Assembly: GCA_037440065.1 (NCBI GenBank)
Contig: JBBIUV010000018.1
Span: 1-64,000 of the forward strand
Direction: 5' to 3'
DNA from: UBA1563 sp037440065
GTDB lineage: Bacteria; Bacteroidota; Ignavibacteria; Ignavibacteriales; Ignavibacteriaceae
DNA length: 64,000 bases
Part shown: positions 35,445 to 44,694 of the stretch, piece by piece
How the letters are laid out: each line of letters begins with the position of its first letter
How positions within the stretch are numbered: position 1 is the stretch's first letter
Position numbers and translations under genes: made by a program
The notes under the pieces: model-generated
What the model saw: the letters and a program-made list of their open reading frames with translations, nothing else
What the model was told of the DNA's origin: nothing
Database searches by the model: none

Positions 35445-35885
35445 ATGACAAAAACACAAATCTGGAGCGCAGCATTTTTAGGAATTTTTGTAATTCTATT
35501 TTTTCTACAAAAATTTGCGGGTACAGAGTACGGCTCTGGTCCAAGTATGGGAATGGGTGGAGGGATGCCTCCTCAAAACCAGGCTAACGATTCGATGACT
35601 TCAACAGAGGCGACAGGTGACGTTTTAGTAAAACAGTTTAACTGCAGCGGCTGTCACGGAAGCGATCTACAAGGTACAACTATGGCTCCGACATTAGTCG
35701 GATTAAAAAAATATTACGATAGAGATAAGCTGATAAATTATTTACGCAACCCGAATGCTTATCTTGAAGAGGACCGATTTAAAGAATACAAAGGTAAGTT
35801 TAAGAATATTGTTATGCCGGCATATGGAAATAAGGACGTAAAAGAGCTGGGAAAAATTGCCGATTACTTATTAGGCTTAAATTAA
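35445..35885 (+). CDS. Monohaem c-type cytochrome, membrane-anchored
   Basis: A 146-residue cytochrome. An N-terminal hydrophobic segment (about 7-22) without a clear cleavage site probably anchors it. Then comes a Gly/Met-rich stretch (MGMGGGMPP) and a haem c domain with C67-SG-C70-H71 and a distal methionine near 127 (VMPAYG). The domain size fits a class I cytochrome acting as a periplasmic electron carrier. GGAAGG lies just before the ATG. Confidence 0.92.
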   Translation: MTKTQIWSAAFLGIFVILFFLQKFAGTEYGSGPSMGMGGGMPPQNQANDSMTSTEATGDVLVKQFNCSGCHGSDLQGTTMAPTLVGLKKYYDRDKLINYLRNPNAYLEEDRFKEYKGKFKNIVMPAYGNKDVKELGKIADYLLGLN

Positions 35886-35888
35886 CAA

Positions 35889-35942
35889 AAGATGATTTCT
35901 TCTCATGCTTTCGTTGCTTTTTTGAAACAATCATCTTAGTTT
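35889..35942 (+). terminator. Possible terminator after the cytochrome gene
   Basis: AAGATGATT and AATCATCTT form a perfect 9-bp stem with a 31-base loop, followed by AGTTTT. The long loop and the short T-run make this a weak candidate. Confidence 0.35.
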
Positions 35943-35973
35943 TGCAGTTGATAATGTGAAAGGAGAAAAAACA

Positions 35974-36555
35974 TTGTCTGAGCAATTATCAAGTTTAACA
36001 GATGCTGATATAATGAAGCGAATTGCGAATTATGATTCGCGCGCTTTGGAAACACTGTATAATCGATACTCTCCGATTCTTTACACGTTAGTTAAAAAAA
36101 TTGTCGGTGATGTACAGATTGCAGAAGAAGTGTTAATAGACGTCTTTGTAATTATTTGGCGGAAAATAAATTATTACGATTCCAAAAACGGCGACGCTTA
36201 TACGTGGCTTATATCCGTTGCTCGCAATAAAGCGATTGACACGGTACGCCGGAGTAAGAGTGTAATAACAGATGCATATGACGAAGATTATGAAAATTTT
36301 TATATCGTTCCCCGTCTCTCACCACAGATTGATGATCTCGATTTAAAAACAGCAATCAGCATCAAAGACAATATCGAAAAAGCTTTGAACAAACTTACCG
36401 ATGCTCAGAAGTATGTTCTTTTTCTCGCTTATTATGAAGGACTTACCCAGCCGGAGATTGCTCAACATCTCAGAATACCGGCGCAAACCGTTAAATCAAA
36501 AATGAAGATTGCACTGGCAAATTTGAAAGATAATCTTTTGAAGGGAGGAGAATAA
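35974..36555 (+). CDS. ECF-type RNA polymerase sigma factor
   Basis: A sigma-70 family factor of about 193 residues. Region 2 (ALETLYNRYSPILYTLVKKI, then VFVIIWRKIN and AYTWLISVARNKAID) contacts core polymerase and the -10 element; region 4 (ALNKLTDAQKYVLFLAYYEG, then LTQPEIAQHL) contacts the -35 element. The frame is open from a GTG at 35956, but AAAGGAG at 35959-35965 lies inside that extension and sits eight bases before the TTG at 35974, so the TTG is the likely start. It shares a base with the anti-sigma gene (TAATG). It is probably held inactive by that protein, as in the SigK/RskA system. Confidence 0.92.
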   Translation: MSEQLSSLTDADIMKRIANYDSRALETLYNRYSPILYTLVKKIVGDVQIAEEVLIDVFVIIWRKINYYDSKNGDAYTWLISVARNKAIDTVRRSKSVITDAYDEDYENFYIVPRLSPQIDDLDLKTAISIKDNIEKALNKLTDAQKYVLFLAYYEGLTQPEIAQHLRIPAQTVKSKMKIALANLKDNLLKGGE

Positions 36556-37916
36556 TGGCTACCGGCAGCGGACAAGATTTTGCTTCTCTCTTACACGCTT
36601 TTGCTCTTGGTTGTTTGGAGCGAGAAGAATATGATTTGATGATGGAATATTTCAAAAGTAACCAGGACTATCCTTGGCAGGAGCTTGGCGAATATCAAAA
36701 TTTAGTGGCTCTTCTTCCATCATTTCTGAACATTGAATCTCCCGAACCACGCGTTAAAGATATGGTTGCCCGTAAACTTTATCGTTTGCGTGATCAACAA
36801 CGACCACAAAGAACTACACAAATAATTTCTCAATCTTCTCCTATTCAACATAAAAATTTGTTCCAGAGAATTGAAACGGATGAACAAAAAATGTTCTCAC
36901 AAATTTCTTCTCCGGTTTCACCGGAAGAAATAGCTGAACCGGAAACAACTCCAGCTCCGGAACCGTATGAACCGGCAAGCACACCAAGTAACAAAACCGT
37001 GGATTTTGAACCGGTAAGCAGTGAGAAAGAAAATTCTCTATATGAACAGGAGAAAAGCGTTTCAGACGCTGAAGATTACAGTTCTCCTTTTAAATCTGAT
37101 GAAACTTCAAAAGAAGAAGATCTTTATTCAAGCTATTCTTCATATTCGCCTGAAACGACAGAATCAAGTTTCTCTAGCAACTTTGATAATATTGAAAGCG
37201 GGAGTAAAGAAACTTCAGAAAACAAAGATGAATTTTCTTTTGAATCTTCACTCTCGGATTATTCATTAAGCAGAGAATCTTCTCCAAAAACAGATGAAGA
37301 TTTTTCCTCTTTTACTTCTGAAACGATAATCGAAGAACCATCTGAGGATGAGCATAAAGAAGCTCCCGAAGTGAAACAAGTAAAATCAGGTGTAGGTCGT
37401 GTTATCTTCACGTTAACATTCATAATTTTAGCCGGCACGATTGGAGCGGTATATTATTTCTTATCAAAAGATTTTAAAGCTGCAACGGAAAAGCAAACGG
37501 CAAAATATGAATCCATCGTTCAATCGCTAAAGACGGAAGTCTCTAACACTAAAGAAGTTGATGAACTTCTTGCTTCGATCAATTTGCAAATGGTGATATT
37601 GAAGAGTACACCTAAAGCCGCAGGGGCGTACGGTAAAGTCTTATTTGATTCCGTTACCAGAAAAGCAATGTTGCAAGTTGTAAATCTTCCGTTACTTTCA
37701 AGTGATAAAACCTACCAACTTTGGGTAATTTCAGGCGGTCAAAAGTTTTCAGCCGGTATTTATGAAGTGACTTCTTCCAAACAATATTTCCCAATTGCCA
37801 ATTTCGGTGGATTAAGTTTATTGGGTCAAACAAGTTTTCTCATCACTGAAGAAATTTTAGCTGGCGGGGAGAAGCCATCGAAAGATGTTTACTTGGCTGG
37901 GCAAATCGTTTTTTAA
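36555..37916 (+). CDS. RskA-type anti-sigma factor with long acidic Ser-rich linker
   Basis: A 453-residue inner-membrane regulator that should bind the sigma factor encoded just before it. The N-terminal sigma-binding domain (HAFALGCLEREEYDLMM) spans about 1-80. A low-complexity region rich in Glu, Ser and Pro follows, about 110-275, far longer than in typical RskA proteins. One transmembrane helix (about 283-303) leads to a periplasmic RskA C-terminal domain (LPLLSSDKTYQLWVISGG). GGAGG precedes the ATG. Activation by periplasmic proteolysis is known for the family and inferred here. Confidence 0.9.
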   Translation: MATGSGQDFASLLHAFALGCLEREEYDLMMEYFKSNQDYPWQELGEYQNLVALLPSFLNIESPEPRVKDMVARKLYRLRDQQRPQRTTQIISQSSPIQHKNLFQRIETDEQKMFSQISSPVSPEEIAEPETTPAPEPYEPASTPSNKTVDFEPVSSEKENSLYEQEKSVSDAEDYSSPFKSDETSKEEDLYSSYSSYSPETTESSFSSNFDNIESGSKETSENKDEFSFESSLSDYSLSRESSPKTDEDFSSFTSETIIEEPSEDEHKEAPEVKQVKSGVGRVIFTLTFIILAGTIGAVYYFLSKDFKAATEKQTAKYESIVQSLKTEVSNTKEVDELLASINLQMVILKSTPKAAGAYGKVLFDSVTRKAMLQVVNLPLLSSDKTYQLWVISGGQKFSAGIYEVTSSKQYFPIANFGGLSLLGQTSFLITEEILAGGEKPSKDVYLAGQIVF

Positions 37917-38435
37917 CTATTTTTTAGATTGCCGCTGTTCAATAAAGAACAAAAAAATAGTTATCACTGCAACCGATAGAAGAAGCCAATATTCAGATAG
38001 TACGTCTCTAATCGACAAGACAAAACTATTGAAGTGTAAGTTTCCAACAAACAAACTTATTCCAATTGCAATAAGCAGTAGGAATCCCGCAACAAATAAA
38101 GATGTTCGCATCTTCGTATTTTCCAAATAAACCATAAAGAGAGAAAACCCTGTAATAAATAAACTCCCCGCCAGTATAAACGGGAAAGTTATTTCAAGCA
38201 GAAAGGTTTTAATAAGGAAAGAAATTATTCCGGTAAAAAAAAGTCCGGAGCCTAAGAACACGGCTAGAAAATTTTTTGTTCCGAAAGAATAATAAAAGAT
38301 GGTTAAGCCGATAAAAAAAGTAGCGAATGAAAAAAGGGAGAAAATTGAAACATCAATGAATCCCAACAATTGCAGCATGATAGGAAGCAGCAAGAAAAGG
38401 AGTGCGTATTTGAAAAGTTGTTTAGGGAAAATCAT
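37917..38435 (-). CDS. Unknown membrane protein
   Basis: A protein of about 172 residues with six or so hydrophobic helices and small charged loops. The frame is open to 38519, but that would overlap the arginase gene by 74 bases; ATG 38435 (MIFPKQLF) starts 10 bases after the arginase stop and begins directly with the first helix. No family recognised. It abuts the anti-sigma gene tail-to-tail with no spacer. Confidence 0.7.
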   Translation of the reverse strand: MIFPKQLFKYALLFLLLPIMLQLLGFIDVSIFSLFSFATFFIGLTIFYYSFGTKNFLAVFLGSGLFFTGIISFLIKTFLLEITFPFILAGSLFITGFSLFMVYLENTKMRTSLFVAGFLLLIAIGISLFVGNLHFNSFVLSIRDVLSEYWLLLSVAVITIFLFFIEQRQSKK

Positions 38436-38445
38436 CTTTCTGCCG

Positions 38446-39369
38446 TTATAAAATTCTTTGTCCCATACTCGAAGCGACAACTTCGGCAGCAAACATAGCG
38501 GTTTGATTTTTATGATCAAGGATCGGATTCACTTCGGTTATTTCCAAGGAGGACATGCAGCCGCATTCGGCTATTGCTTCCATTAGTAAATGAGTTTCAC
38601 GGTAACTTAAACCGCCGGGAACCGGAGTTCCAACTCCGGGAGCTACGGACGGATCCACGCTGTCAACATCAAAACTGATGTGAATATGATCAACGCTATT
38701 CTTGAATTGTTTTAACACGCGTGAAATAATTCTGTGAATTCCCAATTTATCAACATCAGCCATGGTGTAAACTTGTAACCCGATCTCACGAATATTTTTT
38801 CTTTCCATTGGATCAATACTTCGCGCTCCGATAACCACGCAGTTTTCCGGTTTTACTTTCGGTGCGAATCCGTAAAAATGGGTAAGACTTTTATCTCCAA
38901 GACCAAGCAAAGATGCAAGTGGCATTCCATGAATATTTCCTGAAGGTGATGTCTTATCGGTGTTCATGTCGGCATGAGCGTCAATCCAAATCACCCCGAG
39001 ACGTAAATTATTTTTTTTACAGAAAGAAGCAATGCCCGCTACCGAACCGATAGACATTGAATGATCGCCTCCAAGCACCAAGGGAAAGTTTCCTTCGGAT
39101 AAACTTTTTTCAACTTTACCGGCAAGAATTTCCGAACGTTTAAGAATTTCCTTTAAATATTTTAGTTTTGGATTACCGGGTTTTTGCCGCTCAATAATTT
39201 CTATCTCAATATTTCCGTCATCAATTACTTTGTAGCCTAAGTCTTGCAGTCGCTCTGAAATATGACTGATGCGCAGTGCGGATGGCCCCATATCAACCCC
39301 GCGTCTACCTGCGCCAAGATCAACGGGAAAACCGATAATATTTACAACTTTTGAAGGACGAATCGTCAT
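38446..39369 (-). CDS. rocF: Arginase
   Basis: Hydrolyses arginine to ornithine and urea with two manganese ions. The 307-residue protein has all metal ligands: H103 (GGDHS), D130, H132 and D134 (DAHAD), and D234 and D236 (SFDVDSVDP). The N-terminus (IIGFPVDLGAGRRGVDMGP) is of the arginase type rather than agmatinase. Gene order suggests co-transcription with pyruvate kinase upstream (gap of 73 bases) and the small membrane protein downstream. Confidence 0.94.
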   Translation of the reverse strand: MTIRPSKVVNIIGFPVDLGAGRRGVDMGPSALRISHISERLQDLGYKVIDDGNIEIEIIERQKPGNPKLKYLKEILKRSEILAGKVEKSLSEGNFPLVLGGDHSMSIGSVAGIASFCKKNNLRLGVIWIDAHADMNTDKTSPSGNIHGMPLASLLGLGDKSLTHFYGFAPKVKPENCVVIGARSIDPMERKNIREIGLQVYTMADVDKLGIHRIISRVLKQFKNSVDHIHISFDVDSVDPSVAPGVGTPVPGGLSYRETHLLMEAIAECGCMSSLEITEVNPILDHKNQTAMFAAEVVASSMGQRIL

Positions 39370-39442
39370 TTGAATTTCTTTTTAATTGTTGGAAGTAATT
39401 TATATGTGAAATCATTCACTTACAAATTACACGAGCAGTAAA

Positions 39443-40879
39443 TTAAACTTCTTCAAAACGGATCCAATTTTCGCGGATCTTTTCGGCTTTCTGTCCGCCG
39501 GCAGTAAAGATAACTGTAGCGCCCGGTTTTGCAAGTTGGTTTTCGAGGATCAATTTTCTTGCAAGAAAAACTGCCACTTCTTTTTGTTCGATTTCTTCAC
39601 AATAGAGTGAGGTTACTCCCCAGGTTAAACAGAGGGCATTCATGGTACTAAAATTATCGGATAAGGCAATGATCTTACATGCAGGGCGATACTTTGAAAT
39701 TCCGCGTGGAGTTTTGCCGTTTGAAGTAAAACCAACGATGGCATCGGCATTTATCTGCCGACTCATCGAAACAATTCCCTTGTTCATTGAATCGAAAAGA
39801 TTTTCTTTAACATTCTCCGGAACAACATAATTTATATGTTTATGCGGAACATGTTGTTCGGCGTTTAAAATAATTTTATTCATTATCTCAACGGTCTTTA
39901 CGGGAAATTTACCAACTGAAGTTTCTCCGCTTAACATTACCACATCGGTTCCATCCCAAACTGCATTGGCAACGTCGGAAGCTTCGGCTCGCGTTGGAAC
40001 TGGATTCGAGATCATCGACTCAAGCATTTGTGTTGCGGTGATAACGGTTTTACCGACTTCGTTGCATCGGCTTATAATATTTTTTTGAACGAGCGGTACT
40101 TCCTGCGGTTCCAGTTCAACGCCCAGATCACCGCGAGCGACCATTATTCCATCAGCAGCTTTTAGAATTTCTTCTAAATTATCAACCGCTTCCTTTTTTT
40201 CGATCTTTGCAATGATGGGAATCGTTTCCCCTTTTTTATTTAACCAATCTTTTAAATGAATAATATCTTCTGCCTGACGAACAAACGAAAGAGCAATAAA
40301 ATCAATCCGGAATTTTAATGCAAATTCAAGATCGGCGAAATCTTTTTCGGTAATTGAAGGAGTGGAAAGTTTCATCCCGGGCAGATTCATTCCTTTTTTA
40401 GGTTTTAATATTCCACCGTTAAGAATCTTGCAGACCACCGAAGTATCGGTTTTACTTTTAATTTGCAATCGTATCAGACCATCATCAATTAAAATGATAT
40501 TGTTTGCTTGCGCGTCTCTCGCGAGCAGTTTATAAGATGTGGAAACTTTTTGTTTTGTCCCGGGAATATCTTCGATAGTAATTTCAAGTTCGTCACCCGT
40601 GGCAATTTCATAAAAATCTTCCTCCAATTTCCCGATGCGGATTTTGGGGCCTTGCAAATCGAGCAATGTTGCAAGCGGTTGTTTTTCTTCAACACAAGCC
40701 TGATTGATATTATTAAAAACTTGTTCAAAAAAGGAATAATCACCGTGTGAAAAATTGAGCCTGACTCCATCCATTCCAACGCGCATCATCGCTTTGATCA
40801 TTTCAGTTGAAAAGGTCGCGGGACCAAGTGTAGCAAGAATTTTAGTTTTAGCAAAAATTTGTTCGTTCGTCAAAGTCAT
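39443..40879 (-). CDS. pyk: Pyruvate kinase
   Basis: Last step of glycolysis: phosphoenolpyruvate plus ADP to pyruvate plus ATP. The 478-residue protein has TKILATLGPA at the N-terminus, VRLNFSHGD, the active-site block IAKIEKKEAVDNLEEI with the catalytic lysine, and MVARGDLGVEL. The allosteric C-terminal domain is present and ends in a GGQKAEKIRENWIRFEEV tail. Its start overlaps the stop of the Lon-like protease gene (ATGA), and AAAGGA lies upstream. Confidence 0.97.
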   Translation of the reverse strand: MTLTNEQIFAKTKILATLGPATFSTEMIKAMMRVGMDGVRLNFSHGDYSFFEQVFNNINQACVEEKQPLATLLDLQGPKIRIGKLEEDFYEIATGDELEITIEDIPGTKQKVSTSYKLLARDAQANNIILIDDGLIRLQIKSKTDTSVVCKILNGGILKPKKGMNLPGMKLSTPSITEKDFADLEFALKFRIDFIALSFVRQAEDIIHLKDWLNKKGETIPIIAKIEKKEAVDNLEEILKAADGIMVARGDLGVELEPQEVPLVQKNIISRCNEVGKTVITATQMLESMISNPVPTRAEASDVANAVWDGTDVVMLSGETSVGKFPVKTVEIMNKIILNAEQHVPHKHINYVVPENVKENLFDSMNKGIVSMSRQINADAIVGFTSNGKTPRGISKYRPACKIIALSDNFSTMNALCLTWGVTSLYCEEIEQKEVAVFLARKLILENQLAKPGATVIFTAGGQKAEKIRENWIRFEEV

Positions 40880-43350
40880 TGTTTCGTTTTCCTTTTAGGA
40901 AGTGATTTTTTCTTTTGTGGAGTTGATTCTTTAAAAGGATTTTTCCCTTTTTTGTACATTTCTTTCAACCGTTCTTGAACCAAGCCGAAAACGGTGTCGC
41001 GTTCGTAATTACCGTTTTTGTTTAGTCTGCCCGCGCTAACTCCGGTTAACAGTTCGATGCCCTCATCAATTTTAGAAATAGCGAAAACGGAAAATTCTTT
41101 TCTCTTTACACTATTAACAATCTCTTCGTTTAGCATAAGATCTTTTACATTTTGCACAGGAATAATTACACCCTGGTTTTTTGTGAATCCGTTCATTTTG
41201 CAGACACTGTAAAATCCTTCGATCTTCTCGTTCACTCCGCCGATCGGTTGGATTTCACCTTTTTGGTTTACCGAACCGGTTACTGCAAAACTTTGTTTTA
41301 TAGGTAGTCCGGAAAGATTAGAAAGTAGCGTAAAAATTTCTGCAGCAGAAGCGCTGTCGCCGTCAATCATTCCGTAGGATTGTTCGAAGACTAAATTTGC
41401 AGAAAATGAAAGAGGAAATTGTTGACCAAATTTCTCGCGGAAGTAACCCGAAATTATTAACACTCCTTTATCATACGTTTTTCCGCTCATGCCTGCTTCA
41501 CGTTCAACGTTGATAATAGTTCCGCTACCGATTGATACAGAAGAAGTAATGCGCGTTGGTTTTCCAAAGGCATAAAAGTCGGAGCCGTAAACTGCCAGTC
41601 CGTTTATCTGTCCAATTTTTTCTCCCGCGGTATCAATGAGAATTGTTTTCTCGCGAATCATGTCGGAAAGCTTTTCTTCGTACAAAGCATGGCGGTCTTT
41701 TGCCATCTCGTAAGCTTTTTTCACAAATGATGCGGTAACCACTTTTATATCTTCTTCTTTGGCCCAGTAATGAGCCTCGCGAACAAGATCGGCTAAAACA
41801 GAAAAGCGTGCGGTTAATTTATCCTTTTGTCCTGCGTATTTTGCAGCGAGTTCAAGTAGATAAGCGATGGCGGTTTTATCAAATTCTAAAAGATTTTCTT
41901 CTTTAATGGTTTTCTTTATAACACGTGCGTAGGCATCAATAATTTCGCCGGTACGCTGCACTTCATAATCGAAATCTGCTTTTACTTTAAATATTTTTTT
42001 GAAATCATCTTCATATTCTGCCAGCATTGAGTAGATGTAATTACTTCCGATGAGGATAACTTTTAAATCAACATCGATTGGTTCAGGTTTAAGAATAGAA
42101 GGTTGAAATTGAAAGAAGTTATAAGAATCTTGAATTTCAAGTTTGCGGAATGTGAGAATTCGTTTGAGCGTTTTCCAAACACCGGGCTCATCAAATACAT
42201 GGGTGGCGTTCAAGACTAAAAATCCACCGTTGGCTTTTAACAACGATCCCGCTTTGATCCTTGTAAAATCAGCGTACCAGCCTCCTCTTCCGTCATTTAC
42301 TTTTTCGATTGTTCCAAATAGATTTGTGTAAGAAGGCGCTATCTCAATAACTACCGGACATTTAATTGTGCTTGAATTATCGAGTACGATATTAACGTCG
42401 TATTCACGGAAATAATCGATAACAAATCCTTCTTGAGTTTCTTCATTCTCCGGTTTTTGTCCTTTAAAGATTTGTAAATTTTCCAGGATGCTTTCTTCAA
42501 CTTGATGAAGATAAAGAGAAGTTTTTTCATCGGGATATTTTTCATAAAAAGCCGCCAAAGAGCCTTTAACAAGAACATCAACTTCTTTTCGTTCAAGTTC
42601 AAGCGATTCCATTTGCAATTTTTGACTGAGCTTTAATCCTTTTTTAAAAAGATTCATCAGTTCCAGTTGATACTCATTATACTTCTGAATAATAATCTCA
42701 GCTTTTTGCTGCGTGATCGTTCCTTCTTGAATTACTTTATCAAGTTGTTGAACGGGAATTGGTTTGTTCTGAATGAGCGGAATGATTTCCGGTCTGGCAG
42801 TTTCACCCACTTGAACAGAACCAAGAGCAAAGCCGTCTTTTTTAATTTTCTTTTGAAAAAGGGAAAGAAGTTCTTTTTCTTTTTTGTCATACTCACCCAG
42901 AATTTTTTTCCTCTTTCCTACAAAAGTTTGACTTTCCAACTGCTGTGGAATTCTATCCCTCAAATATTGAATTAAACTTGATATTTCTTTTTTAAAATCT
43001 TTTGCCTGCCCTTGAGGAAACGTTAAGAGAATTGGAGAATCAGGATCGTTGAAGTTGTTTACATAGGCGTAATCTTTTAACGTTGGGCAAGATGCCGAAA
43101 TTGATTCCAACATTTTTTGAACGGCGGTAGCTTTACCAGTGCCGGAAAGTCCTGCGATGAAAATATTATAGCCGGGGCTGCGGAGATTTACACCAAGTTT
43201 CAGGGCTCGCAGGGCTCTATCCTGTCCGATAATACTTTCGTTTGGTTCAAGCTCACTTGTTGATTCGAAATCAAAAATCTTCGGATTACAAAACCAGCGG
43301 AGATCGTTGGTTTTAAGAGGCTGGGGTAACACGGCTTTTTTTATCGGCAT
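40876..43350 (-). CDS. Lon-like ATP-dependent protease
   Basis: An 824-residue protease of the AAA_32/Lon-C group, annotated in many genomes as a 'lon-related putative ATP-dependent protease'. Walker A is GLSGTGKATA (67-76), next to the N-terminal region; a helical insertion follows at about 150-300. The C-terminal protease domain has the Ser-Lys dyad S666 (DGDSAS) and K709 (NEKIEG). The tail (about 800-824) is strongly basic. Known relatives act in protein quality control; the substrates here are unknown. It overlaps pyk by four bases. Confidence 0.92.
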   Translation of the reverse strand: MPIKKAVLPQPLKTNDLRWFCNPKIFDFESTSELEPNESIIGQDRALRALKLGVNLRSPGYNIFIAGLSGTGKATAVQKMLESISASCPTLKDYAYVNNFNDPDSPILLTFPQGQAKDFKKEISSLIQYLRDRIPQQLESQTFVGKRKKILGEYDKKEKELLSLFQKKIKKDGFALGSVQVGETARPEIIPLIQNKPIPVQQLDKVIQEGTITQQKAEIIIQKYNEYQLELMNLFKKGLKLSQKLQMESLELERKEVDVLVKGSLAAFYEKYPDEKTSLYLHQVEESILENLQIFKGQKPENEETQEGFVIDYFREYDVNIVLDNSSTIKCPVVIEIAPSYTNLFGTIEKVNDGRGGWYADFTRIKAGSLLKANGGFLVLNATHVFDEPGVWKTLKRILTFRKLEIQDSYNFFQFQPSILKPEPIDVDLKVILIGSNYIYSMLAEYEDDFKKIFKVKADFDYEVQRTGEIIDAYARVIKKTIKEENLLEFDKTAIAYLLELAAKYAGQKDKLTARFSVLADLVREAHYWAKEEDIKVVTASFVKKAYEMAKDRHALYEEKLSDMIREKTILIDTAGEKIGQINGLAVYGSDFYAFGKPTRITSSVSIGSGTIINVEREAGMSGKTYDKGVLIISGYFREKFGQQFPLSFSANLVFEQSYGMIDGDSASAAEIFTLLSNLSGLPIKQSFAVTGSVNQKGEIQPIGGVNEKIEGFYSVCKMNGFTKNQGVIIPVQNVKDLMLNEEIVNSVKRKEFSVFAISKIDEGIELLTGVSAGRLNKNGNYERDTVFGLVQERLKEMYKKGKNPFKESTPQKKKSLPKRKTKQ

Positions 43351-43501
43351 TCAGATTCCCGAAATTTTGTTTTATTGTAAGAAAACTTATAAAAACTGCC
43401 TTTCAAAAACAAAAAGTAATCCTAACAATTATGATGAAAGGAAAAACTTCGTGCACGAAATTATTTTTTGTAATTTATAGTTAATAATTTCATAATAACA
43501 G

Positions 43502-44650
43502 ATGTTACCACACGAAGCCAGAAAATATTTTCCTTTTTTGAATAAAGGAAAAATCTATTTTAATCACGCAGCTGTAAGTCCGCTTTCTTCATTTGTGACG
43601 GAAAAAATAGAGAAGTATTTATTCCAGAGAAGCGAAGGAGAAATTGAGGATTATCAATCGCTGCTTGCCGAATCGACCGAAGTTAAAAATAAATTAGCTC
43701 GTTTGATAAATACTTCCTCCGGAAGAATAGCTTTCGTTGATAACACTTCCAACGGATTGAACATTCTCGCTCAAGGATTAAAGTGGAACAAGGGCGACCG
43801 GATCATTTTAAATGATATTGAGTTCCCTTCCAACATTTATCCTTTTTTAAATTTGCAGCAACTTGGAGTTGAAATTGATTTTGTGAAATCGGAAAACGGA
43901 AAAATTACTGTTGAAAATATTCTCAAAGCGATAACTCCATCAACAAAATTGCTTTCCATCAGTGTTGTTCAATTTTTAAGCGGCTACAAAGCTGATCTTG
44001 AAGAATTAGGAAAAGTCTGTAAAGAAAAAAATATTATTTTTGCCGTAGATGCAATTCAAGGGCTTGGTGCTCTTCAACTTGATGTTAAAAAATGTAATGT
44101 CGATTTTCTTTCTTGCGGCACTCAAAAATGGTTGATGGCGATGATGGGGTTGGCTTTCATCTATCTTTCCGAAGAAGTACAGAGTTTAATCTCTCCTAAA
44201 TATGTCGGTTGGCTTTCGGTTGAAAATGCATGGGACATTCTGCATTACGATTTGAAACTAAAGCAAGACGCTTCCGTTTTTCAAACGGGAACCGTTAACG
44301 CAATTGGTGTTAACGGATTAAATGCAGCGCTGGAATTATTTGAACTGGTCGGCTATTCGCAGATTGAAGAAATCATTTTAAACAACACCGAATACTTTAT
44401 TGAAAGACTTTCATCAATTGGATTAACTCCACTTCTTACCGGTGTTGAACGGAAATATCTTTCGGGAATTGTGACTTTTAAAGACGAAAGAGCCTATGGG
44501 ATATTCGAGAAGTTAATGAGTGAAAAGATTCATTGCTCACTCCGGGAAGGAATGATCCGATTTTCACCCCACTTTTATAATACGCAGACCGAGATCGAAA
44601 CTGTGGTTGAAACGCTAAAAAAAGTTTTACGATTCAATAAAACTTCATAA
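43502..44650 (+). CDS. Class V aminotransferase, cysteine desulfurase-like
   Basis: A 382-residue PLP enzyme. The cofactor lysine is K209 (SCGTQKWL), and HAAVSPLS near the N-terminus and QTGTVNAIG further on are family blocks. It is more like the isopenicillin-N-epimerase/selenocysteine-lyase branch than IscS, since the mobile cysteine loop of IscS is not obvious. The reaction is therefore unsettled. It is divergent from the Lon-like protease gene, with a 151-base AT-rich promoter region between them. Confidence 0.87.
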   Translation: MLPHEARKYFPFLNKGKIYFNHAAVSPLSSFVTEKIEKYLFQRSEGEIEDYQSLLAESTEVKNKLARLINTSSGRIAFVDNTSNGLNILAQGLKWNKGDRIILNDIEFPSNIYPFLNLQQLGVEIDFVKSENGKITVENILKAITPSTKLLSISVVQFLSGYKADLEELGKVCKEKNIIFAVDAIQGLGALQLDVKKCNVDFLSCGTQKWLMAMMGLAFIYLSEEVQSLISPKYVGWLSVENAWDILHYDLKLKQDASVFQTGTVNAIGVNGLNAALELFELVGYSQIEEIILNNTEYFIERLSSIGLTPLLTGVERKYLSGIVTFKDERAYGIFEKLMSEKIHCSLREGMIRFSPHFYNTQTEIETVVETLKKVLRFNKTS

Positions 44651-44694
44651 ATTTCTTATGTTACGGTAGAAAAAATCACAAATTTATAGCAAAC

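Noticed and set aside
38436..38519. Upstream extension of the small membrane protein into the arginase gene
   Set aside because: ATG 38435 fits the 10-base spacing after the arginase stop and starts directly at the first helix; the extension is arginase sequence in another frame.
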